Shown here piece after piece: positions 33,171-41,642 of a stretch of 56,151 nucleotides of DNA. Made by a program: the position numbers and the translations under genes. Origin of the DNA: JAVBLT01 sp031553315 (GTDB taxonomy: Bacteria > Verrucomicrobiota > Kiritimatiellia > RFP12 > DVOR01); assembly GCA_031553315.1 (NCBI GenBank), contig JAVBLT010000037.1:1-56151 (forward strand), given 5' to 3'. The notes under the pieces are model-generated. The model was not told the origin of the DNA, made no database searches, and was given only the letters and a program-made list of their open reading frames with translations. How positions within the stretch are numbered: the stretch's first letter is position 1; every line of letters starts with the position of its first letter.

Positions 33171-35387
33171 ATGAAACCTGAAAAAACACTCACCCTCGCC
33201 ATCGTAGGCAATCCCAACTCGGGAAAATCCACCTTCTTCAATGCGCTGACCGGTTCCAAACAGGTCGTGGGAAACTGGCCGGGCGTGACGGTCGAAAAGA
33301 AGGTCGGCCTGATGACCTTCGCCGACGGCACCGTGGTCGAAGCCGTCGACCTGCCGGGCATCTACTCGCTCCACGCGATGAGCGAAGATGAAAAGGTCGC
33401 CGCCCATTACGCCCTCGCCGATGAGCCCGACGCGATTCTCAACCTGGTCGACGGCGTGAACCTTGAGCGCAACCTCTTCCTCACCCTCGCGCTGATTGAC
33501 CTGGGCAAACCCGTGATTGTGGCCGTCTCGATGCTCGACATCCTTCGCAAGCGCGGCGAACTGCCCAACCTTGAACTCCTTTCCAAGCGCCTCGGCGTAC
33601 CCGTGGTATCCGCCGCGCTCGATGAAAAAGGCACCCGCGCCGCACTTGAAACCGCCATAAAAACAGCGGTCGAAGGCGGCAGGCAAAAGACGCCCCCCGT
33701 TTCCTACCCCGAATCCATTTCCGCGCTCGCCAAAACCCCGGCCGACATCATGCGCCTCGAAGGCGTGCTCCCGGGGGGCGAACAGCTCATCGCCCGCTTC
33801 GAAAAAACCGAAGGCATCACACCCGACGTGCTCATCGCCGATGCCCGCTACGCCCTCATCCACCAATTGGTCGCCGGGGTCGATTGCCAGGGCAAGCACA
33901 CCACCTTCTCCAATCACCTTGATAAAATCGTGCTGAACCGCTTTCTCGGCATACCGGTTTTCTTTTTCATCATGTACCTGCTCTTCTGGTTCACGCAGGT
34001 TGTGGGCGGTGTGTTCATCGATTTTTTCGACATCGCCGGCGGCGCCGTTTTCGTGACGGCGACCGAAAAGCTTCTCACCTTCTGCCATGCGCCCCAGCTT
34101 CTCACCACCTTCATCTCCAGCGGCCTCGGAAGCGGCCTGCAGACGGTGGCGACCTTCATTCCGCCCGTTTTCTTCATCTTCCTCGGCCTCTCCATCCTTG
34201 AAGATTCCGGCTACATGGCGCGCGCCGCCTATATGATGGATCGCTTCATGCGCTGGCTGGGGCTGCCGGGCAGCGCCTTCGTGCCGATGCTCGTGGGCTT
34301 CGGCTGCACGGTGCCCGCCATCATGGCGACCCGCACGCTCCCCAACCGCCGCGACAGGCTGCTGACGATTTTCATGACGCCGTTCATGTCGTGCGGCGCC
34401 CGCCTCCCCGTCTACGCCCTCTTCGGCGCCGCCTTCTTCGGCGCCCGCGCGGGGCTGATGGTCTTCGGCATCTACATGACCGGCATCGCGCTGGCCATCC
34501 TCACCGGCCTGCTCCTCAAGCACACCCTCTTCACCGGCAAGCCCTCGCCCTTCGTGATGGAGCTGCCCGAATACCATGTGCCCGGCGTGGTCTGGACGCT
34601 GCGCAGCGCCACACAGCGCCTCAACGCGTTCCTCTTCCGCGCCGGCAAAGTCATCGTCCTCATGGTGCTCGTCCTCAGCGTGCTCAACGCCATCCCCACC
34701 ACCGTAAAAGGCGCCGGCGGCGAATCGGAGGAAATCACGCTCCTCGCGGCAGGAGGCCGCGTCATGACCCCCGTCTTCGAACCCATGGGCGTGCACCGCG
34801 ACAACTGGCAGGCCTCCGTGGCTCTCTGCGTGGGTCTCTTCGCCAAAGAAGCCGTCATCGGCACCCTCAATTCCATGTATCAATACGAAACCGCCGAAGA
34901 CGCCGCCGCCGAGGAAGAGGAAGCTGAAACCAGCGTGTGGGGCGAGCTCAAAGCCGCCTTCGCCACCATCCCCGAAAACGCCGCCAGCCTCTGGGAAGGA
35001 TTCCGCGATCCGCTCGGCCTGGGCGGCATCTCCGCCGATGAGACCGCCGTGGCCGAAGAGAACGACGCCGCCCCCACCCTCGGCGCCACCCTGCGCGAAA
35101 AGTTCCACGAAGGCCCCCATCAGGCCTTCGCCTACCTGCTCTTCATCCTGCTCTATGCCCCCTGCCTCGCCGCGATGGCCACCGTGATCCGCGAAGTGGG
35201 CCACGCTTTCGGCTGGATTCTCATCACCTACCTCACCGTGCTCGGCTGGTGCGTGGCCACGCTCTACTACCAGCTCACCCTCGGCCACAGCGCGCTGTGG
35301 ATTACCGTGCCCTGCGTTATCCTCGCCGGCGTGGCGCTCTTCTTCACGATTCTTGGAAAACGAATCAAAGTTAAACTCGTCTGTTAG
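33171..35387 (+). CDS. feoB: Ferrous iron transporter FeoB (738 aa)
   Basis: An inner-membrane Fe2+ importer with a G-protein domain. G1 is GNPNSGKST (14-22), G2 lies in VGNWPGVTVEKK, G3 is DLPGIYSL, and the NLVDGVNLERNL and VSMLDI regions follow. The membrane domain has the gate repeats (FLGLSILEDSGYMARAAYMMD, PMLVGFGCTVPAIMATRTL, SCGARLPVYALF). A hydrophilic, acidic loop of about 85 residues (starting near EDAAAEEEEAE) separates the last helices. The TAG stop is the second to fourth base of the hairpin element, which begins at 35384. Confidence 0.95.
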   Translation: MKPEKTLTLAIVGNPNSGKSTFFNALTGSKQVVGNWPGVTVEKKVGLMTFADGTVVEAVDLPGIYSLHAMSEDEKVAAHYALADEPDAILNLVDGVNLERNLFLTLALIDLGKPVIVAVSMLDILRKRGELPNLELLSKRLGVPVVSAALDEKGTRAALETAIKTAVEGGRQKTPPVSYPESISALAKTPADIMRLEGVLPGGEQLIARFEKTEGITPDVLIADARYALIHQLVAGVDCQGKHTTFSNHLDKIVLNRFLGIPVFFFIMYLLFWFTQVVGGVFIDFFDIAGGAVFVTATEKLLTFCHAPQLLTTFISSGLGSGLQTVATFIPPVFFIFLGLSILEDSGYMARAAYMMDRFMRWLGLPGSAFVPMLVGFGCTVPAIMATRTLPNRRDRLLTIFMTPFMSCGARLPVYALFGAAFFGARAGLMVFGIYMTGIALAILTGLLLKHTLFTGKPSPFVMELPEYHVPGVVWTLRSATQRLNAFLFRAGKVIVLMVLVLSVLNAIPTTVKGAGGESEEITLLAAGGRVMTPVFEPMGVHRDNWQASVALCVGLFAKEAVIGTLNSMYQYETAEDAAAEEEEAETSVWGELKAAFATIPENAASLWEGFRDPLGLGGISADETAVAEENDAAPTLGATLREKFHEGPHQAFAYLLFILLYAPCLAAMATVIREVGHAFGWILITYLTVLGWCVATLYYQLTLGHSALWITVPCVILAGVALFFTILGKRIKVKLVC

Positions 35388-35548
35388 AGTAGGTTTCGAA
35401 TGAGATTTCCGGATTCTTCGAAGGTGATTTTTGCTTTTGACAAACGCTTGAGGTGAGCCGTAGCAACGCTACGGCGAGCTGAAAGTGTGAAGTTCAAAAA
35501 CAAAAAGCACCGAGAAAAATCGGAAAGATTAATCGAAATATGCTCTAA
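35384..35548. repeat. Long-hairpin intergenic element, copy 2 (165 bp)
   Basis: Starts TTAGAGTAGGTTTCGA and ends TCGAAATATGCTCTAA. It is clearly related to the copy at 14646-14808 by its ends and by the centre (GAGCCGTAGC, then TACGGCGA and CTGAAAG). It too folds end to end: GGTGATTTTTGCTTTTGA against the complement of TCAAAAACAAAAAGCACC, with the tip GCCGTAGC/GCTACGGC. Many differences from copy 1 are matched by changes on the opposite arm. The left end supplies the feoB stop codon; the right end lies 18 bases before the next gene's start. Confidence 0.8.
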
Positions 35549-35566
35549 ATGAAAGGTAACAGCATC

Positions 35567-36460
35567 ATGAACGCATTCACACTCATCCCCGCCCTCTGCC
35601 TCCCCGCCGCCCTCTTCGCCGCGGAAACCCCGCTCTACGCCCCCGGCAGCGATCACCTTGGCCAGAGCGTGGCGCCCGAAATCACCCAAACCGGCGAGAA
35701 AGCAGCCGAAAGCTTTGAAGAAGAAAAGGCGGAATTCGTCTTCGGCGCCGGAATCGATTTCACCTCCAAGCAGACCACCTACGGCCTCATCGACAACGAC
35801 GACCCCATTTTCACCCCCTACGCCTCCATCGGCTACGGCATCTTCAGCTTCGATGTCGCCGCCATCTTCGACACGACCGACTGGGGCGAAAAACACGGCG
35901 GCTACGGCGACCGCGCCTGGAAATACCAGGAAATCGCCTTCGGGCCCACCCTTACCGTACCTTTGGGGATGTTTGAGCTCTTCGCCAACTACACCTACGA
36001 ATACCACCCCCGCGTGAAAAAAAACAGAGGCTATGAAAATCCCGACACCCAGTTTATCAACCTCGGCGTGGCCATGCCCGACGTGCTCCTCTCACCCAGC
36101 CTCAGCGTGGAGGTCGACATCGTCAACGAGCCCGGCGCCGCCTATTTCCTCCTCGAAATCGGCCACACCTTCGGCCTCGTTGAAGACTGCCTCGACCTCA
36201 ACCTCAGCGGCGGCATCGGTTTCGGCAACGCCAAGCGCAACCGTTACGACGCCGACTTCGACAGCATGGGCTTCAAAGACATCTCCGGCAGCGTAGCCCT
36301 CGACTGGCACATCACCCCCTCCATCACCCTCTCCCCCTACATGACCGCCTCGCAGCAGCTCCAAGGGCGCATGCGCGACGCCGCCCGCGGTTACATCGAA
36401 GATGAGAAGCACAACAGCGCCTACGTGCTCTTCGGCGTGGTCCTTGCCGCAGAATTCTAA
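35567..36460 (+). CDS. Putative outer-membrane beta-barrel protein (297 aa)
   Basis: Function not recognised. A signal peptide (MNAFTLIPALCLPAALFAAE) is followed by an acidic linker and then alternating amphipathic strands rich in aromatic and glycine residues (VFGAGIDFTSKQTTYG, YASIGYGIFSFDVAAIFD, LFANYTYEYHP, LNLSGGIGFGNAK). The C-terminal VLFGVVLAAEF ends in Phe, as BAM-inserted barrels do. About 10-12 strands seem possible. The ATG at 35567 is preferred over 35549 because GAAAGG then serves as ribosome site. Its position after feoB suggests, but does not show, an iron-related role. Confidence 0.75.
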   Translation: MNAFTLIPALCLPAALFAAETPLYAPGSDHLGQSVAPEITQTGEKAAESFEEEKAEFVFGAGIDFTSKQTTYGLIDNDDPIFTPYASIGYGIFSFDVAAIFDTTDWGEKHGGYGDRAWKYQEIAFGPTLTVPLGMFELFANYTYEYHPRVKKNRGYENPDTQFINLGVAMPDVLLSPSLSVEVDIVNEPGAAYFLLEIGHTFGLVEDCLDLNLSGGIGFGNAKRNRYDADFDSMGFKDISGSVALDWHITPSITLSPYMTASQQLQGRMRDAARGYIEDEKHNSAYVLFGVVLAAEF

Positions 36461-36467
36461 AATTGTT

Positions 36468-36501
36468 GCCTGAAAGGGCGATTTCACTCGCCCTTTCAGG
36501 C
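36468..36501 (+). terminator. Hairpin after the outer-membrane protein gene
   Basis: A perfect 14-bp stem, GCCTGAAAGGGCGA with TCGCCCTTTCAGGC, around a 6-base loop, starts 8 bases after the stop. No U tract follows, so it may stabilise the mRNA end rather than terminate alone. Confidence 0.6.
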
Positions 36502-36562
36502 GCAGTCGGTTATCATTCTGCCGTATTTTACGGTTGCCACCCAAAGAGGCTGAAATAAAAAA

Positions 36563-38935
36563 ATGATAACTGATTTGAAACCTGCCGACTGGCGCATGCT
36601 TTTCCGCTGCAAGCCGGGGCGCGCGCATGTGATGGGCATTTGCGGCGAAGGCGCCCTTGGCGTGGCCTGGCTGCTGAAGGTACACGGCTGGGAGGTTTCC
36701 GGGTGCGACGCCATGCTCGGTCCCACCGCAAAAAAATGGCTCAATGAACGCGGAATCAACGTCTTCCAGGGGCACACCCCCGCACACCTCGGCTCCGGCT
36801 GCGACGTGGTGATCCACAGCAATGCCATCCCGGCAGACAACGTGGAGCTCACAGCCGCCCGCACGGCCGGCATCCTCGTCGTCACCCGCGGCAAAGCCCT
36901 TGCCGCCTGGGTCAACGGCATTCGCTCAGTCGCCGTCTGCGGCACCCACGGCAAAACCACCACCTCCTGCTTCACCGCGCGCCTGCTTCTGCTCGCGGGC
37001 GCCAACCCCGCCTGGTGCCTCGGCGGAAAAACCAACGCGCTGGGAAGCAACGCCGGGCCAGACGCTCCCGGCACCCGCTTCCCCGAGGAAACCCTCACGC
37101 CGGAAGAATGCGCCCGGCGCATCGGCGTGGTCGAAGCCGATGAAAGCGACTCCACCCTTGCCGACGAATCGCCCGCCATTTCCGTGCTGACCAACATCGA
37201 TCTCGACCACGTGGATCATTTCCCCAACGAACAGGCGCTGATCCGCTGTTTCGCCACCCTGGTCGACCAGACCCGCGAAGCCATTGCCGTGTGTTGTGAA
37301 GACGTCCGCGCGCTTCAGGTCGCCACCGCCTTCAAAGGCGCCTGCCTGACCTACGGCTTCTCCCCCGAAGCCGTCGTCCGCGCCGTCGACCTTCAGATGA
37401 ATGCCGATTCAAGCAGTTTCGAGCTCATTTACCGCACCCGCACCCTTGGGCGAATCGTCCTTGTGGCCGGATCCCACAATGTGCTCAACGCCCTGGGAGC
37501 CTTCTGCGCGGGCGTTCTTCTGGGCCTTGACCCCGGCCACCTTGCCGCACTCCTTTCGGAAGCCGCCAGCGAGCTTCCCAAAAGGCGCTTTCAATGGATC
37601 AACCGGGAAGGCCCCGTCCGCTTCGTGAGCGACTATTCGCATCACCCGGTGGAAGTGGCCGCCGCCATGTCGATCGCCCGGCTCCAGGGAGCCAAACGCC
37701 TGAGAATCATCTTCCAGCCTCACCGGTATTCGCGCACCCGCGCCCTTGGAAAAGATTTCCCAAAAGCCATGCGCCTGGCGGATGAGGTTATCCTGCTGCC
37801 GGTCTGGGCCGCATCCGAGCAGATTGTCGAAGGCGGTGAAACCCACGACCTCTACGCCCACTTCCGCCGTGAAAACCCCGACCAGAAGGTCTTCCTCGCG
37901 CGCAGCCTCGATGAGGTTCACCACTACCTCAACATCACGGCCGAAGCCGGCGACCTGATTCCCATCATCGGCGCGGGAAAAGACATCGAAACCCTCGTGG
38001 GCTGGTTCCAGCATGGTTTGAGCCTTCCCCTCGAAACCCCTCCCGATTACGCGCTCCTCCGTGAGTCCCTTCCTCCTGAAATTGCCCTCAATTCCCGCGT
38101 TTCCCTCGCAAAATGGAGTTTCTACAGAACCGGCGGCTTTGCCGACGCCGCGGTCGACATCGCCGACGTGCCCTCCCTTTCCGCCCTGCTGATGGTCTGC
38201 TCCGTGAACCACATCGCCGTGCGGTGCGTGGGCGCGGGAGCCAACACCTGGATCAGCGACCTGGGGCACGCGGGGGTCGTCTTCCGCCTTGAAGGCGAAG
38301 CCTTCCGCGGCTTCACCCGCAACGGCGACACCGTCGCCATCGGCGCCGGCTGGAACGGTCCCGCCCTTCTCAACCGCCTCGAAGAGGAAGAGCTCGGCGG
38401 CCTTGAATTTCTCGAAGGCGTTCCCGGGCGCCTCGGCGGCTGGCTCGCCATGAACGCCGGCGCATTCGGCGGCGAAATCTGGCAACACGTTGAAACAGTC
38501 CGCGTGGTCACGGTCGACGGTCAGGCGCGCTGCGTCGGCGCCTCCTTTTTCCAGCCGGGTTACCGCCACGTGCAGGGATTGGGCAAGCTCACCATTATCG
38601 AGGCGACCCTTCGCTTCACGCCGTCGGACCGGGCGACCATCCGCGAGAAACGCGCGGCCCACCGCGAAAAGCGCAAACACCTTGCCTGCGGCCAAAGCTG
38701 CGGCTCCGTCTTCCGAAACCCCGAAGACGGCGCGCCCGCCGGCATCCTCCTCGACAAAGTCGGCGCGAAGAGCTGGCGCATCGGCGGAGCCTCCGTCTCC
38801 CCCACCCACGCCAACATCATCTGCACCGATCAAACCGCCACCTCCTCGGACGTGCTCGCGCTCGCGCTGAAAATGCAACGCCGCGTGCAAAAAGTCAGCG
38901 GCGTGGAGTTGAAGCCTGAGATTACGGGATTTTGA
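36563..38935 (+). CDS. murC-murB: Fused UDP-MurNAc-L-alanine ligase / UDP-MurNAc dehydrogenase, MurC-MurB (790 aa)
   Basis: Two consecutive-pathway enzymes in one chain. MurC part (1-~490): N-terminal GICGEGALGVAWLL, ATP loop GTHGKTTT (127-134), VEADESDSTL, NIDLDHVDHF, and DYSHHPVEV (usual DYGHHPTE), ligating L-Ala to UDP-MurNAc. MurB part (~500-790): RTGGFADAAVDI, the FAD-binding GAGANTWISD and GLEFLEGVPGRLGGWLAMNAGAFGG (split here as GLEFLEGVPGR and LGGWLAMNAG), the catalytic Ser in GSVFRNP (S715), and GASVSPTHANII, as in short type II MurB; it reduces enolpyruvyl-UDP-GlcNAc. The junction has no stop and the frame is continuous. MurB acts just before MurC, so fusion could help channelling. 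Convergent with mnmE, which ends right next to it. Confidence 0.94.
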   Translation: MITDLKPADWRMLFRCKPGRAHVMGICGEGALGVAWLLKVHGWEVSGCDAMLGPTAKKWLNERGINVFQGHTPAHLGSGCDVVIHSNAIPADNVELTAARTAGILVVTRGKALAAWVNGIRSVAVCGTHGKTTTSCFTARLLLLAGANPAWCLGGKTNALGSNAGPDAPGTRFPEETLTPEECARRIGVVEADESDSTLADESPAISVLTNIDLDHVDHFPNEQALIRCFATLVDQTREAIAVCCEDVRALQVATAFKGACLTYGFSPEAVVRAVDLQMNADSSSFELIYRTRTLGRIVLVAGSHNVLNALGAFCAGVLLGLDPGHLAALLSEAASELPKRRFQWINREGPVRFVSDYSHHPVEVAAAMSIARLQGAKRLRIIFQPHRYSRTRALGKDFPKAMRLADEVILLPVWAASEQIVEGGETHDLYAHFRRENPDQKVFLARSLDEVHHYLNITAEAGDLIPIIGAGKDIETLVGWFQHGLSLPLETPPDYALLRESLPPEIALNSRVSLAKWSFYRTGGFADAAVDIADVPSLSALLMVCSVNHIAVRCVGAGANTWISDLGHAGVVFRLEGEAFRGFTRNGDTVAIGAGWNGPALLNRLEEEELGGLEFLEGVPGRLGGWLAMNAGAFGGEIWQHVETVRVVTVDGQARCVGASFFQPGYRHVQGLGKLTIIEATLRFTPSDRATIREKRAAHREKRKHLACGQSCGSVFRNPEDGAPAGILLDKVGAKSWRIGGASVSPTHANIICTDQTATSSDVLALALKMQRRVQKVSGVELKPEITGF

Positions 38936-40297
38936 TTATTTTCCCACGCAGAAACGGCTGAAAATGCGGTCGAGCATATCGCCGGACCACACGCGCCCGA
39001 GAATGCGGCCAAGCGCTTCCGAGGCTTCGCGCAAATGACCGGCGGCGGGCACCCAGCCCATGGCGCCGTCGGTGAAACGTTCGCGGGCGGCGCGCAGGTT
39101 TTCATCGGCAAGGGAAAGCTCGGCGTAATGGCGCTGATCCACGGCGATTTCGCCCGAAACGGCTTCGGGCGCGCCAAGGGCTTGCGTGAGCGCAACCCGG
39201 ATTGCGGCAAACGCCTCTCCGGGGCGGGTCAGCACTGAAACGGGAAGCGCGCCGGAGGCGGGAAAAGCGGCAAGATCGCTTTTGTTGGCGAGCACAACGC
39301 TCTGCTTCGGAAGCGAAGCGATAAAGGCGGCTTCCTCGGAATCAAGCTGGAGCGAAGCGTCGAGCACATAGAGAACGGCATCGGCGCGGTCAATCCAGGA
39401 ACGGGCGCGGGCGACGCCTTCGCGCTCAACGGCGCATTGGGTTTCGCGCAGCCCGGCGGTGTCGATGAGGCGCACGGGAATGCCGCCGAGATCGAAGCGT
39501 TCTTCAATCACATCACGCGTGGTGCCGGCGGTTTCGCTGACAATTGCGCGGTCGAAACCGACCAGAAGATTCATCAGCGAAGATTTGCCGGCGTTGGGGC
39601 GGCCGCAAATCACAACCCGGGCGCCTTCGCGCAGGAGCCGGCCCGTTTTCCAGGTGGCCAGAAGCGCCTCAACGTCGGCGGCGAGCGCATCGAGGCGGGC
39701 GCAGGCCGATTCCTCAAAGCGCGGCGGAAGCTCGTCTTCATTGAAATCGAGCAGGTATTCAATTTCCGCGTTGAGGGTGGCGACGCCATCATAAAGCGCG
39801 GCGATCGGGCGGCTGAGCGCCCCGGCGAGCTGAGCCTGGGCGGTTGCCGCGGCACGCTCGGAGCGGGCGTGGATCACATCGCAGACCGCTTCGGCCTGCG
39901 TGAGATCGAGGCGGCCGTTGAGAAAGGCGCGGCGGGTAAACTCGCCGGGTTCGGCGGGCACGGCGCCCAGGCGGTAAAGCAGCCGCAACACCCGGTCGGT
40001 CGCCACGGTATTGCCGTGACAGTGAAATTCGACCGTGTCTTCCCCCGTGTAACTTCCGGGAGCGCGGAAAATCAAAACCAGCGCATCGTCGAGCACATCG
40101 CGGGTATCGGGATCGGTGATGCGGGTGTGGAAAAAGGTTCCCGTTTCGCGTTTGGAGGGCGGCACGCGCGAATGGACTGCGCGGTCGGCCACGGCGAAAC
40201 ACCCCTCGCCGGAAAGGCGGATCACGGCGACGCCCGCCGCGCCGGGGGCGGTGGCGCAGGCGGCAATGGGGCGGAGAATGGCCGATGCGTTAGGCAT
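38936..40297 (-). CDS. mnmE: tRNA modification GTPase MnmE (453 aa)
   Basis: Works with MnmG to modify U34 of tRNAs. The folate-binding N-terminal domain has IAACATAPGAAGVAVIRLSG and YTGEDTVEFHCHGN. The central G domain has GRPNAGKSSLMN (G1), TAGTTRD (G2), DTAGLRE (G3) and NKSD (G4). The C-terminus is FCVGK, with the cysteine typical of the CxGK end. The start at 40297 overlaps the preceding gene's end by 8 bases. It is the last member of a minus-strand operon, and its stop abuts the murC-murB stop. Confidence 0.95.
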   Translation of the reverse strand: MPNASAILRPIAACATAPGAAGVAVIRLSGEGCFAVADRAVHSRVPPSKRETGTFFHTRITDPDTRDVLDDALVLIFRAPGSYTGEDTVEFHCHGNTVATDRVLRLLYRLGAVPAEPGEFTRRAFLNGRLDLTQAEAVCDVIHARSERAAATAQAQLAGALSRPIAALYDGVATLNAEIEYLLDFNEDELPPRFEESACARLDALAADVEALLATWKTGRLLREGARVVICGRPNAGKSSLMNLLVGFDRAIVSETAGTTRDVIEERFDLGGIPVRLIDTAGLRETQCAVEREGVARARSWIDRADAVLYVLDASLQLDSEEAAFIASLPKQSVVLANKSDLAAFPASGALPVSVLTRPGEAFAAIRVALTQALGAPEAVSGEIAVDQRHYAELSLADENLRAARERFTDGAMGWVPAAGHLREASEALGRILGRVWSGDMLDRIFSRFCVGK

Positions 40298-41642
40298 GGT
40301 GCTGCACCCGGGGTTGAATCGGCGGCAGCGGCTCTTCATAGCGCGCGAGCATCAGACCGAGGCGGATTGTGAGAAAAGTCGCCGCAATGGCGATGACGAT
40401 GGCGTAGATGCCGATCAGATAGCCGGGGGTGCCGATGTGATAAAAAATGAAGAGCGTGACGGTGAGCGAGGCGAGGTAAACCGCCTGCCCCGCAAGAATG
40501 GCGTTGGGGCGCTTGCGCTCCGCGGCGAGCCCTTCGGCATGGCCCCGCAGGGCCTGAATGAGCGGAATGAAGACCGCCGCCAGCATCACGCGCCTGGCCA
40601 GCAGAATCCGCTCGGGCGGCAGGTTCTGAATGTGACCGAAATACCACTGCGCCACGGCGGGGATCTGAAGCAGCAGCACCGCGCCGGCCAACGCCGCACC
40701 GGCGGCAAGGCTGAAGAAAAAGGTGCGCCAGTCTTTTTCATCGCCCTCGGGAAAGGCAATCGCCACGGCCTGGCAGCGCAACGCGGCGTAGGAAGCGGGA
40801 TTGGCGATTCCGATGGCAATCTGGTGAATGGCCAGCATCACGGCGCCATCGGCGGTGCGGTTGACCACGCCGTTGAGCATCAGCACGGAAAGCGAAAGCA
40901 GGAAACCGCCGAGCGACAGCGGAATATTGAAGAGAAAGATGCGCCCCGAGGTGGCGGCGGGTTCTTCGTAATCTTCCAGCGCGGCGACGTAGGGGCGGGC
41001 GAAGAACCACGTCAACCCCAGCTCCAGAAAGACCGGAAGCGTGAGCCCCAGCGTGCCCCAGCGCCAGCCGACCCACCCCCACTTCACGAAAAGCCCCGAG
41101 AGGATCACGGTGAGCGCGATGCGCAGCATCGTGGCCCAGTTGGCAATGGCGGTTTTGTGCTCGTTGAACAGCACGACCTGGGGCACGTTGCGCATGAAAA
41201 AGGCCATCTGCGCGGGAATCGAAAAGAGCATGGAGAGGCGGGCGATTTCCGATCCTTCGGGCGCGGTGCCCAGCAGGCGCACAAAGAGAAAATCGCCAAA
41301 AAGCGGCAGCGACATGATCAGCTGAAGCCCCGCCACGATGAACATCAGAAGGGTGTTGATGCGCGCGAAGCGCTGATACCCGGTGCGGCTCTTCGCGAAA
41401 ACCATCCCGGTCGTCACAAGGCCATAGCCCAGCGTGCCGAACATGAACATCACGATAATGCCCTGCATGAAGGCGCTGAATTCCTTCGCGCCCAGCGGCC
41501 CGTGCGACACAATCGCCGAAACCAGCGGATAGGTCAGCGATTGCGACATGGCCTGGATGGCCAGCGGCACGAAAAATGTGGTGGCGTTCCACGGCGTGAA
41601 CGCAAACCGGGCCACATCGTGATCCACGTTTTGAATGCTCAT
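40290..41642 (-). CDS. MOP-superfamily (MATE/flippase-like) membrane protein (450 aa)
   Basis: About twelve hydrophobic segments form two similar halves, as in MATE, Wzx and ANKH-type transporters. The N-terminal WNATTFFVPLAIQAMSQSL and the centre (LFNIPLSLGGFLLSLSVLMLNGVVNR) resemble each other, as the two halves of MOP proteins do. RGHAEGLAAERKRPNAILAG near residue 370 recalls the RG...G motif of the MATE and ANKH families. The substrate cannot be assigned. AAGGAGAG lies before the ATG at 41642, which overlaps the stop of the KamA-like gene (ATGA). Co-transcription with that gene and mnmE is likely. Confidence 0.65.
   Translation of the reverse strand: MSIQNVDHDVARFAFTPWNATTFFVPLAIQAMSQSLTYPLVSAIVSHGPLGAKEFSAFMQGIIVMFMFGTLGYGLVTTGMVFAKSRTGYQRFARINTLLMFIVAGLQLIMSLPLFGDFLFVRLLGTAPEGSEIARLSMLFSIPAQMAFFMRNVPQVVLFNEHKTAIANWATMLRIALTVILSGLFVKWGWVGWRWGTLGLTLPVFLELGLTWFFARPYVAALEDYEEPAATSGRIFLFNIPLSLGGFLLSLSVLMLNGVVNRTADGAVMLAIHQIAIGIANPASYAALRCQAVAIAFPEGDEKDWRTFFFSLAAGAALAGAVLLLQIPAVAQWYFGHIQNLPPERILLARRVMLAAVFIPLIQALRGHAEGLAAERKRPNAILAGQAVYLASLTVTLFIFYHIGTPGYLIGIYAIVIAIAATFLTIRLGLMLARYEEPLPPIQPRVQHHA

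Noticed and set aside
36563..38935. A missed stop or assembly join between murC and murB
   Set aside because: The frame is continuous, both halves have complete motifs and the same codon use, and the junction is a normal linker.
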